64,000 nt of DNA from assembly GCF_029211225.1 (NCBI RefSeq), contig NZ_JARGEM010000001.1, forward strand, positions 124,001 through 188,000, written 5' to 3'. Below the pieces are notes generated by a model, which made no database searches, was not told where the DNA came from, and saw only the letters and a list, made by a program, of their open reading frames with translations. Source of the stretch: Antiquaquibacter metalliresistens. GTDB taxonomy: Bacteria; Actinomycetota; Actinomycetes; Actinomycetales; Microbacteriaceae. Below, piece after piece: positions 16,379 to 26,307 of the stretch. Position 1 is the stretch's first letter; each line of letters begins with the position of its first letter. The position numbers were made by a program, and so were the translations under genes.

Positions 16379-18147
16379 TTCAGCGCTCGCCGGATGAGCA
16401 TCGCAGCACCCTCGATGAGCAGCACGAGCGCGATGATCAGCAGCAGGAAGGCGGTCACCTGGTCGTACTTGGAGACCCGCAGCGAGTCGTAGAGGTAGAG
16501 ACCGATGCCGCCACCGCCGACGATGCCGAGCAGCGTGGCCGCTCGAACGTTCTGCTCGAGCAGATAGAGCAGGTGCCCGACGAATGCGGGGATGCTCATC
16601 GGCAGGGTCGACGCGAAGAACACCTGAGGTCGCGTGCCGCCGACGGCGATGATCGACCGCTCCGGACCGTGGGGCACCTCTTCGAGCGAGTCGGCGATGA
16701 GCTTGCCGAGCAGGCCGATGCCGCCGATGCCCAATGCCAACGTGCCCGCCTGCGCGCCGAGACCCGAGACGATCACGAACAGGATCGCCAGGATGAGCTC
16801 GGGGATGCCGCGGATGACGAGCAGCGCACCGCGAAACGTGTTGCGCACGATCGGACCGGGGGCGACGTTGCGCGCCGCGAGGGTGCCGAAGAGCGCCGAG
16901 AGCACCGCGCTGATCAGGGTCGCCGCGAACGCCACCTGGAAGGTCACCAGAATGGCGCCCATCACGTCGTCGAGGCTGTAGATGCCGAAGGTCGGCGGCC
17001 ACAGGTTGTCCTTGGCGAGCAGGATCGGCAGATTGCTCCAGAAGGTGAAGAGATCCGACCAGTGGGCCTGCGAGGCCACGAAGCTGCCGGCGAGCACCGC
17101 GACGGCGATCCAGATCGAGACGGTCGCGCCGAAACGTTCGCCGGTCCACGGCCGCTTCATCGCCGCCTGGATCGCGGCCCCGCGATCCTCCTCGACCCCG
17201 GGCTTGCGGATGGCCGCGGCGATGGACGTCGACCTGCGGGCCGCGGCGCGCACGATCGTGTCGCCCATGCCCTTGCCGGTCGGCCGCACACCGAGCAGAC
17301 GGGACCGCACCACCGACGAGACGATCTCGAACAGGATGCAGAGCACGATGATGGTCAACGCGATCGGGATCGCCCGACGGTAGTTCAGCGCGTGGATGGC
17401 GTTGGAGAGCTCGAGCCCGAGGCCGGCGACGCCCACGTAGCCGAGGATGACCGTCTCGCGCAGGTTGATATCCGCGCGATGCAATCCCACCGCGACCCAG
17501 GCCGGGAACACCTGGGGCACGACGCCCGCCCAGAACTCCTGGGCCTTCGAGCCGCCCGCGGAGCGGATGGCCAGCCGCGGTCCCTCGTCGATCTGCTCGA
17601 TCGCGTCGGCGAACATCTTCGAGATCATGCCGATGGAGTGCAGGGCGAAGGCGAGGATGCCGGGCAGCGGTCCCAGCGAGAACAGGAAGACGAAGATGCT
17701 CACGAACGCGATCGCGGGAATCGACCGGGAGACCACACCGAGTCCGCGGCAGAGCATCATCACGACCGGATGCGGCGTCGTGTTCCGCGCGGCGCCGTAC
17801 GCCACGGGGATGGAGATGAGGGCCGCGATGAAGGTGCCGACGATGACGATGCCGAGGGTCATCCCGACCGCGCCCCAGAACTCGCCGACGCCGGCCCAGC
17901 CCTCCCAGACCAGGGAGGCGGACTCGCGGTCGTAGCGCCAGCCGGGCCACACGAGAGGGGTGGCGCGGGCGACGAACTGCGGGATGTTGTCGAGGCTGTC
18001 GATCATCGAGCTCAGGGAGAACCCGAGCCCGGAGAACGACACGACGCCGAGCACGAGCAGCACGAGCAGGGTCACCACCGAGACGACCGTCGCGGGCTTC
18101 GGCGGCGGGCGGCGCACGGCCGCGACGCGCGCCGCGAGGTCGGTCAC
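16375..18147 (-). CDS. phnE: Phosphonate ABC transporter permease, two PhnE domains fused
   Basis: A 590-residue membrane protein made of two consecutive PhnE-like permeases. Domain one (about residues 20-290) and domain two (about 340-590) each carry an EAA-type coupling loop: IEQIDEGPRLAIRSAGGSKAQEFWAGVVPQ in the first and LEEVPHGPERSIIAVGGTRPQVFFASTLP in the second. Many bacteria use two separate or duplicated PhnE subunits; here one polypeptide would supply both halves of the channel. GTG start, GTGA overlap with phnC, ATGA overlap with the oxidase gene. Confidence 0.92.
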   Translation of the reverse strand: MTDLAARVAAVRRPPPKPATVVSVVTLLVLLVLGVVSFSGLGFSLSSMIDSLDNIPQFVARATPLVWPGWRYDRESASLVWEGWAGVGEFWGAVGMTLGIVIVGTFIAALISIPVAYGAARNTTPHPVVMMLCRGLGVVSRSIPAIAFVSIFVFLFSLGPLPGILAFALHSIGMISKMFADAIEQIDEGPRLAIRSAGGSKAQEFWAGVVPQVFPAWVAVGLHRADINLRETVILGYVGVAGLGLELSNAIHALNYRRAIPIALTIIVLCILFEIVSSVVRSRLLGVRPTGKGMGDTIVRAAARRSTSIAAAIRKPGVEEDRGAAIQAAMKRPWTGERFGATVSIWIAVAVLAGSFVASQAHWSDLFTFWSNLPILLAKDNLWPPTFGIYSLDDVMGAILVTFQVAFAATLISAVLSALFGTLAARNVAPGPIVRNTFRGALLVIRGIPELILAILFVIVSGLGAQAGTLALGIGGIGLLGKLIADSLEEVPHGPERSIIAVGGTRPQVFFASTLPMSIPAFVGHLLYLLEQNVRAATLLGIVGGGGIGLYLYDSLRVSKYDQVTAFLLLIIALVLLIEGAAMLIRRALK

Positions 18148-19022
18148 CGCTGATCCTGGTCGGGGTCGTGCTCGAGTTCCCGCTGGAGCTCCTCGGTCAG
18201 CATCTGCGTGCGAACATCGGCGAGCTCGAGTTCGATCGCGGTCAGCTCGGTGGTGCTGGTCGCGACGCGGCCGTAGATCTCCATGACCTGGTCGCGGCCG
18301 AGGTCCTGGGTGGGCGTGTCGAGCACGACGCTGCCCGCACGCAGGCCCACGATGCGGTCACCCCAGCCGAGGGCGAGGTCCACCTGGTGCAGGCTGCAGA
18401 TCACCGTGAGCGACCGTTCGGCGGCGATCTCACGGATGAGGGCCATCACCTGGCTGCTCGACTCCGGATCGAGCGAGGCGACCGGTTCGTCGGCGAGCAG
18501 GATCTCGGGGTCCTGCATGAGCGCGCGGGCGATGGCAACGCGCTGCTGCTGTCCGCCGGAGAGCGTGTCGGCGCGCTGATAGGCCCGCTCGAGCAGACCG
18601 ACGCGGTCGAGGTGCCCCAGCGCCTTGAGGCGCAGCGAGCTCGGATAGCTGAAGACGCCGAGCCGGGGCGCGTGCAGCTTCGCCAGGGCCCCGGTGAGCA
18701 CGTTCTCCAGCACGGTGAGGGGGCCCACGATCTCGAACTGCTGGAAGATGAAGCCGATGCGGCCGCGAAGTGCGCGCAGGGCGGCGCCGCGCAGGGCCGG
18801 AACATCCTGGCCGAGCGCGCGGACGGTGCCGGTGCTCGGTGATTCGAGCCCGTCGATGTGCCGCAGGAGGGTGGACTTTCCGGAGCCCGAGAGCCCCAGG
18901 AGCACGACGACCTCGCCGCGCTCGACCGTCAGCGACACCCCCTGGAGTGCAGGATCGGCGGCGCCCGGGTAGGTCTTGCCCAGGTGCTGGATCTCGACGA
19001 CGGGAGTGTCGCTGACGGTCAT
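18144..19022 (-). CDS. phnC: Phosphonate ABC transporter ATP-binding protein
   Basis: A 292-residue ATPase: Walker A GLSGSGKST (residues 43-51), Q-loop FIFQQFEIVGPLTVLENVL, signature LSGGQQQRVAIARALMQDPEILLADEPVASLDPESS, and switch His in CSLHQVDLAL. The QFEIVGPLTVLENVLTG region is typical of PhnC. A C-terminal extension of about 45 residues rich in Glu and Gln (ELTAIELELADVRTQ onward) may be a coiled coil. AAGGAA eight bases before the ATG serves as ribosome binding site. Confidence 0.93.
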   Translation of the reverse strand: MTVSDTPVVEIQHLGKTYPGAADPALQGVSLTVERGEVVVLLGLSGSGKSTLLRHIDGLESPSTGTVRALGQDVPALRGAALRALRGRIGFIFQQFEIVGPLTVLENVLTGALAKLHAPRLGVFSYPSSLRLKALGHLDRVGLLERAYQRADTLSGGQQQRVAIARALMQDPEILLADEPVASLDPESSSQVMALIREIAAERSLTVICSLHQVDLALGWGDRIVGLRAGSVVLDTPTQDLGRDQVMEIYGRVATSTTELTAIELELADVRTQMLTEELQRELEHDPDQDQR

Positions 19023-19035
19023 GATGCGATGTTCC

Positions 19036-19965
19036 TTACTGGCAGGACTCGACCGACGGCAGCTCGGTGCAGAGCTCGCGGATCTGGTCGTAGTAGGCGT
19101 CGTCGACGGGCTTGAGCGCGGACATCCAGTCCTTCGCGGCGGCGACGTCGTCGACCACCACACCGGCCTCGATCATCTCCTCGAGGGTGACGTCGGAGAG
19201 GCCGGCGACCAGCGCGTCGATCACCGACTGCGGGAGCGCGTTCGAGTAGACGATCGGCGGGCCGGGGACGAGCTCACGGGCGACCTCGATGAGCTTGCCC
19301 TCCTCGATCAGCGGGTCGGCGACGGCGTCCTCCGCGAAGCCCACGGTGCACTCGCTGCCCGCGACGACCTTCTCGGCCGACGCGTCGTGCTTGCCCGCGA
19401 AGACGGGGGTCAGGTCGGCGGACGGGTCGACACCGGCCTCGAGGAGCGCCTTGCTCGGGAACAGGTAGCCCGAGGTCGAGGTCTCCGAGACGAAGCAGGT
19501 GTTCTGGCCCGCGAAGCCCTCGAGCGTCGTGATGCCGGACTCGGGGTTCGCGACGGCGACCGAGTAGTAGCCGGGCTCGGTGAGCTCACCGGTGACCACC
19601 GCCGAGAACGGCGTGACCTCGGCGCCGTTCTTGTTCGCGGCGTAGTAGGTGAAGCCCGAGAACGCGGCGACGTCGACCTTGCCGGCGATGGAGGCCTCGA
19701 TGAGCGCAGTGTAGTCGGCCGCCTCGAAGTAGTCCACCGTCTTGCCGGTGACGATCTCGATGTACTGAGCGAGCGGCTCCCAGTTGTTCTGGGTCGACTC
19801 GGTGTCGGGCACGACGCCGAAGACGAGCGTGCTCTCGTCGCCCGACGCGAAGGTGCCCGCGTCCGCGGTGGCGTCGTCGGCCGGCGTCGCGGCGCACGCG
19901 GTCATGGCGCCGAGCACGAGCGCGGCAGCGCCGACGCTCAGCAGACGCTTGGATGCAATGTTCAA
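19036..19965 (-). CDS. phnD: Phosphonate/phosphite-binding lipoprotein of the ABC importer
   Basis: A 309-residue periplasmic-binding-type lipoprotein. Residues 1-24 form a signal peptide with a lipobox-like MTAC, placing the lipid-anchored Cys near residue 24. LVFGVVPDTESTQNNWEPLAQYIEIVTGKTVDYFEAADYTALIEA is the standard PhnD opening, and SETSTSGYLFP is the ligand-contact segment. Translation probably starts at TTG 19963-19965, seven bases after GAAAGG. It is first in the operon phnD-phnC-phnE-oxidase-HAD; the PHO-box-like repeat lies about 90 bases upstream. Confidence 0.92.
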   Translation of the reverse strand: MNIASKRLLSVGAAALVLGAMTACAATPADDATADAGTFASGDESTLVFGVVPDTESTQNNWEPLAQYIEIVTGKTVDYFEAADYTALIEASIAGKVDVAAFSGFTYYAANKNGAEVTPFSAVVTGELTEPGYYSVAVANPESGITTLEGFAGQNTCFVSETSTSGYLFPSKALLEAGVDPSADLTPVFAGKHDASAEKVVAGSECTVGFAEDAVADPLIEEGKLIEVARELVPGPPIVYSNALPQSVIDALVAGLSDVTLEEMIEAGVVVDDVAAAKDWMSALKPVDDAYYDQIRELCTELPSVESCQ

Positions 19966-20022
19966 GGGAGAACCTTTCGTGAGTGTCGGCGGCTGGCCGA
20001 CGGTGAGAGCAGGACGCACCGA

Positions 20023-20076
20023 AGCTAAGCGGGGCATGTGTCCGCGAACGCAGCGCCGAGTGAACGGCAGCCGAAC
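20023..20076 (-). promoter_or_regulatory. Putative PHO box and -10 element of the phosphonate operon
   Basis: Read on the minus strand, 20076-20055 is GTTCGGCTGCC followed directly by GTTCACTCGGC, two 11-base units starting GTTC, the form of the actinobacterial PhoP-binding PHO box. TTAGCT at 20028-20023 is a plausible -10, placing the repeats just upstream of a missing -35. This would make the operon phosphate-starvation induced. Confidence 0.45.
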
Positions 20077-20133
20077 AGCGAGCCACGCGAGCGCACCGAG
20101 GGCCGCCGGGGACGCGACACCGACCGGGCCGCG

Positions 20134-20139
20134 TAAACT
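20134..20139 (+). promoter_or_regulatory. -10 hexamer TAAACT of purS-purQ
   Basis: TAAACT lies 27 bases before the purS GTG, with AAGGAG at 20156-20161 as ribosome binding site in a short leader. Confidence 0.5.
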
Positions 20140-20166
20140 AGTGAGCACACCCCGCGAAGGAGTCAC

Positions 20167-20445
20167 GTGCCCACCATCGTCGTCGAGGTCATGCCCAAGG
20201 CCGAACTGCTCGACCCGCAGGGCAAGGCCATTGCCGGTGCCCTCGCGCGTCTCGGCAAGAGCGAGTTCAGCGCCGTGCGGCAGGGCAAGCGCTTCGAGCT
20301 CACGGTCGACGGCCCCGTCGACGAGGCGCTTCTCGCCGAGGTGCGTGAACTCGCCGAGGACATGCTCGCCAACACCGTGATCGAAGACGTCGTGAGCGTG
20401 CACCAGGCCGAGATCGAGTCCGTCGCCGCGGGCGAGACGCACTGA
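20167..20445 (+). CDS. purS: Phosphoribosylformylglycinamidine synthase subunit PurS
   Basis: A 92-residue subunit that bridges PurL and PurQ in the three-part FGAM synthase. The fold is visible as [41 protein letters not shown], followed by a C-terminal helix. GTG start after AAGGAG. The stop shares a base with the purQ ATG (TGATG). The partner PurL is encoded 3.6 kb downstream, after unrelated genes. Confidence 0.95.
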   Translation: MPTIVVEVMPKAELLDPQGKAIAGALARLGKSEFSAVRQGKRFELTVDGPVDEALLAEVRELAEDMLANTVIEDVVSVHQAEIESVAAGETH

Positions 20446-21140
20446 TGCGCATCGGCGTCATCACCTTTCCCGGCTCGCTCGACGACCGGGACGCGCAGCG
20501 GGCCATCCGTCTCGCCGGGGCCGAGTCCGTGTCGCTCTGGCACGGCGAGCACGACCTGAAGGGCGTCGACGCGCTCGTGCTGCCCGGTGGCTTCAGCTAT
20601 GGGGACTACCTGCGTTGCGGCGCCATCGCCGCGCGGTCGCCGATCATGTCCGAGGTCATCGACGCCGCGAATGCCGGGATGCCCGTGCTCGGCATCTGCA
20701 ACGGCTTCCAGATCCTCGTGGAGGCCCACCTGCTGCCCGGCGGCCTCATCCGCAACGATCACGGCGACTTCATCTGCCGCGACCAGCGGATGCGCGTCGA
20801 GAACACCTCGACCGCGTGGACGAACGGCTTCACCGAGGGCCAGGAGATCACGATCCCGCTCAAGAACGGCGAGGGCGGCTTCATCGCCGATGCCGAGACC
20901 ATCGCCCGACTCGAGGGCGAGAACCGCGTGGTGTTCCGCTACCTCGACGTGAACCCGAACGGCTCGATGAACGACATCGCCGGCATCGCGAACGAGCGCG
21001 GCAACGTCGTGGGTCTGATGCCGCATCCCGAGCATGCCGTGGAACCCGGCTTCGGACCGGACACCCCGGACGCGATGCGCTCCGGCACGGACGGCCTCAC
21101 CTTCTTCACCAGCGCGATCGCCGCGTTCGTCAGCGCGTGA
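20445..21140 (+). CDS. purQ: Phosphoribosylformylglycinamidine synthase subunit PurQ (glutaminase)
   Basis: A 231-residue class I glutamine amidotransferase. [16 protein letters not shown] opens the fold, [20 protein letters not shown] is the family signature, GICNGFQIL carries the catalytic Cys, and [10 protein letters not shown] the catalytic His and Glu. It supplies ammonia to PurL for step four of purine synthesis. The stop codon overlaps the GTG of the next gene. Confidence 0.97.
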   Translation: MRIGVITFPGSLDDRDAQRAIRLAGAESVSLWHGEHDLKGVDALVLPGGFSYGDYLRCGAIAARSPIMSEVIDAANAGMPVLGICNGFQILVEAHLLPGGLIRNDHGDFICRDQRMRVENTSTAWTNGFTEGQEITIPLKNGEGGFIADAETIARLEGENRVVFRYLDVNPNGSMNDIAGIANERGNVVGLMPHPEHAVEPGFGPDTPDAMRSGTDGLTFFTSAIAAFVSA

Positions 21141-21604
21141 CGCCCCGCGCACTCTTCCGGCTGGTCGCCATCGCCGAGGCGATCACCTGGACGCTGCTCA
21201 TCGCCGCGCTCATCGTGCGGGCGACCACCGGGTTCGCCCTCGGCGTGACGGTCGCGGGTGGCATCCACGGTTTCGTGTTCCTGGCGTACGGCGCGACCGC
21301 GGTGCTGCTCGCCGTGAACCAGCGCTGGCACCCGGGCGTCGCCGCGGTCGCGATCGTCAGCGCCATCGTGCCCTACGCGACCATCCCGGTCGAGATCTGG
21401 CTCGCGCGCACCGGTCGCCTCGACGGTGATTGGCGACGCGACGAGACGGATGACCCGCGCGACCGGGTCTGGATCGACCGGCTCGCCCGGTGGTTCATCC
21501 GTCACCCGGTGCTGCTCGTGCTCGCCATCGCGGCCGCCGTGGTGGTGCTGTTCGTCGTGTTGCTGTCGCTCGGGCCGCCACAGTTGCCCGGCTCCGCGCA
21601 CTAG
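21137..21604 (+). CDS. DUF3817 family membrane protein
   Basis: A 155-residue protein with about four hydrophobic segments. [28 protein letters not shown] and the following hydrophobic stretches match DUF3817, an actinobacterial integral membrane family of unknown function. A basic cytoplasmic segment precedes a final transmembrane helix at about residues 125-147. GTGA overlap with purQ makes it part of the purS-purQ message. Confidence 0.8.
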   Translation: MTPRALFRLVAIAEAITWTLLIAALIVRATTGFALGVTVAGGIHGFVFLAYGATAVLLAVNQRWHPGVAAVAIVSAIVPYATIPVEIWLARTGRLDGDWRRDETDDPRDRVWIDRLARWFIRHPVLLVLAIAAAVVVLFVVLLSLGPPQLPGSAH

Positions 21605-21619
21605 CCCTCCCGAGCGCCG

Positions 21620-22480
21620 CTACGGCGAGATCAGGAAGAACGGGATGACCCCGTCGTTGCGCGCGTGCACGATCACCAGGAACACCACGGCATCGAACAG
21701 CAGGTGCACGGTCAGCACGTAGACGAGCGACTTGGTCTGGGAGTAGATCCAGCCCTGCAGCAGCGCGAACGGGATCGTCAGCAGCGGGCCCCACGACTGG
21801 TAGCCGAGTTCCCAGAGGAACGAGACGAAGATGATCGCCTGCAGCAGGTTCGCCTGCCAGGTGGGGAAGTGCCGCTTGAACAGCACGAACACGGTGATGA
21901 TGAAGAACAGCTCATCCCAGGTGCCGACCGCGTTGACGCCGATGAAGAGGCGCCCGATCTCGTGCCACTCGGTCACCGCGGGCCAGTTGAGGTAGACCCC
22001 CGAACTGATGAAGTAGAACGGCAGGATGAGCCAGCCGAGGAACAGCACGAGCGCGAGGTACCCCCACTGCACCGGGGTCCAGGGCCAGCCCCCGCGCCAG
22101 CGGAACCGGATGATGCGGTCTTTGAACACGAACCGCGAGATCAGGTACGGCACCGCCACGGCGGCGGCGAGCACGACGCCGAGCAGGAAGAAGTTGGTCC
22201 AGCCGATGTCGGCCTCGACGGAGATGGTGGAGACGATCGCCATGCCAACCGCGATCAGCAGCAGGTCGCGGAACAGTCCTTCGCTCAGCGCCCGGCGGTC
22301 GAACGCCCAGGCGACGACGAGGGCGACGACGAGCATCCCGTAGCCGACCAGGGTCGACGCGACGGAGGTGCCGCGCCAGGCGAACAGGAACAGGGCCGAT
22401 GCGCTCAGCAGCACGGCCGGCACGAGGGACCACGACCATGCGGGGCGAGGCGGGGCGTCGATCGTCTCGTCGGCGGGCAC
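21620..22480 (-). CDS. CPBP-family intramembrane protein
   Basis: A 286-residue membrane protein with about eight hydrophobic segments. The C-terminal half follows the CPBP (CAAX protease/bacteriocin-processing) plan: TWDELFFIITVFVLFKRHF as the first motif, FLWELGYQSWGPL and LTVHLLFDAVVF as later motifs. The usual paired Glu of motif one reads Asp-Glu, so protease activity is uncertain. GTG start six bases after TAGGCT. Confidence 0.75.
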   Translation of the reverse strand: MPADETIDAPPRPAWSWSLVPAVLLSASALFLFAWRGTSVASTLVGYGMLVVALVVAWAFDRRALSEGLFRDLLLIAVGMAIVSTISVEADIGWTNFFLLGVVLAAAVAVPYLISRFVFKDRIIRFRWRGGWPWTPVQWGYLALVLFLGWLILPFYFISSGVYLNWPAVTEWHEIGRLFIGVNAVGTWDELFFIITVFVLFKRHFPTWQANLLQAIIFVSFLWELGYQSWGPLLTIPFALLQGWIYSQTKSLVYVLTVHLLFDAVVFLVIVHARNDGVIPFFLISP

Positions 22481-22486
22481 GGGGTC

Positions 22487-22492
22487 AGCCTA
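22487..22492 (-). promoter_or_regulatory. -10 hexamer TAGGCT of the CPBP gene
   Basis: TAGGCT, six bases, GTG at 22478-22480; leaderless spacing. Confidence 0.5.
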
Positions 22493-22563
22493 GCCGGGGC
22501 GTCGTGATGTGCCGCGGGGTCGCACGAGCGCTACCTTCGTCGTACGAGCGATGGAGGCAGTAG

Positions 22564-23985
22564 ATGCGACGCGGCGGTCGGACGATTCTCTCCGGTGGAC
22601 TGACGGTGGCACTGGTCGGCGGCATCATCGCGCTCGCCTCGGTGTTGCCGGCGAGCGCCACGGTCGTCACCCCCGGCGGCGACCCCGACACCGACGTCGA
22701 CCAGGTCGCCGCGGACCTCGAGGTCGTCGGGCTGGAACACGACTCGATCCTGCTGGCCAATCGGCTGCCCGCGCCGCCGGTCTCGCCCACCGCATACCCG
22801 GCCGGCTCGTTCAGCGGCACGGGCACCGATGCCGCGCTCGTCGTCGTGCGCGACACGCAGACCCTGCGCGAGAGCCGCGCGTTCTGCATCGACCTGGACA
22901 CGACGACCTATGCCGGCATCGACTACTCGAACTCCGACTGGACGACCGCGGGCGTGCCGAACAGCTCGTACATCGTCTACATCCTGCTGAACTACCCGTG
23001 GGATGCGGTTGCGCCGGGCTCGCGCACGGCCGAGGTCGGGGCGATCCAGGCGGCGATCTGGTTCTTCAGCGACGGTCTCGTGCTCACCTCGGGCGACCCG
23101 GCTCGGCCGCGCACCGCGGCGATCGTCGACGACGCGATCCTGAACGGTGGTGCGACCCCACCCCCGACCCCGCCCACCCTCGTGGTGACGCCCGCGGATG
23201 CCGAGGCGCCGTCGACCGGCGAGCTCACCGGCCCGTTCACGGTCTCCGGCTCCGCGACCGGGGCGACCGTGCAGACCATCGACGGACTCGACCTGTACCT
23301 GGATGCCGCGGGCACCATCCCCGCATCCGTCGGTACGGCCGCACCCCCGGGAACGCAGTTCTGGGTCGCGAATGCCCAGACGATGACGCCGCCGGCCTCG
23401 TTCTCCATCGGGTTGGACTACACGATCCCGGTCGGCACCGTCTACCTCGCCGATCCGGACCCCGACGACTACCAGAAGATCGTGCTCGCCCAGGAGGCGA
23501 GCCTGCCGGTGCGCGCGGGAGCGTCGGTCTCGGTCTACTCCGCGGGCTCGGTGGTCGTGACGCAACGCATCGAGGGGCCCGCCGCAGGCGACCAGGGGGA
23601 GATCACCCTGGTGCTGAACTGCGATCTGCCCGTCGCGTCGCCCGCGACGACGACGTTCACGGTGGCCGCGGGCGCGGCGGCCGGGGACCGGTCGTTCACG
23701 GCGACGGGACTGCGAGCGGGCGCGACCTGTCGAGTGACGCAGACCGCGAACGGTGCGACGGCCCGCGCGATCGTGTCCATCACGACGATCAGTCCGGCGA
23801 GCGTCGCGGTGCCCGCGGCGCCGGCGACGGCAGCGCAGGTGCTCGTCGTCACGCGGTACACGGCGCCGCTGCCCGTCACCGGAACGGGCCTCGGCCTCAC
23901 CCCGACGGCGGGTCTGCTCGTGCTGCTCGGCGGCGGCGTGCTGCTCATCGCTCGACTGCGACCGGCGAGGCGACCGCGCGGGTAG
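22564..23985 (+). CDS. Thioester-domain surface adhesin with LPVTG sorting signal
   Basis: A 473-residue secreted protein. A signal peptide (residues 1-32, ending PASA) leads into a thioester domain: AFCIDLDT with Cys108 and AIQAAIWFF with Gln162, the Cys and Gln pair that forms an internal thioester in Gram-positive host- or surface-binding adhesins. A Pro-rich hinge (about 197-203) and a middle domain follow, then a DUF5979-like domain (VVVTQRIEGPAAGDQGEIT with two Cys). LPVTG at 436-440, a hydrophobic helix and RLRPARRPRG form a sortase signal. GGAGG precedes the ATG by seven bases. Confidence 0.82.
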   Translation: MRRGGRTILSGGLTVALVGGIIALASVLPASATVVTPGGDPDTDVDQVAADLEVVGLEHDSILLANRLPAPPVSPTAYPAGSFSGTGTDAALVVVRDTQTLRESRAFCIDLDTTTYAGIDYSNSDWTTAGVPNSSYIVYILLNYPWDAVAPGSRTAEVGAIQAAIWFFSDGLVLTSGDPARPRTAAIVDDAILNGGATPPPTPPTLVVTPADAEAPSTGELTGPFTVSGSATGATVQTIDGLDLYLDAAGTIPASVGTAAPPGTQFWVANAQTMTPPASFSIGLDYTIPVGTVYLADPDPDDYQKIVLAQEASLPVRAGASVSVYSAGSVVVTQRIEGPAAGDQGEITLVLNCDLPVASPATTTFTVAAGAAAGDRSFTATGLRAGATCRVTQTANGATARAIVSITTISPASVAVPAAPATAAQVLVVTRYTAPLPVTGTGLGLTPTAGLLVLLGGGVLLIARLRPARRPRG

Positions 23986-23988
23986 GAT
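23983..23988 (+). promoter_or_regulatory. -10 hexamer TAGGAT of purL, formed on the upstream stop codon
   Basis: TAGGAT starts with the TAG stop of the adhesin gene. The purL leader would be about 27 bases with GGAG at 24014-24017. Confidence 0.45.
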
Positions 23989-24021
23989 CGAGGCATCCGG
24001 CCATCGCCACTCTGGAGCTCC

Positions 24022-26304
<2,283 letters not shown>

Positions 26305-26307
26305 GTC

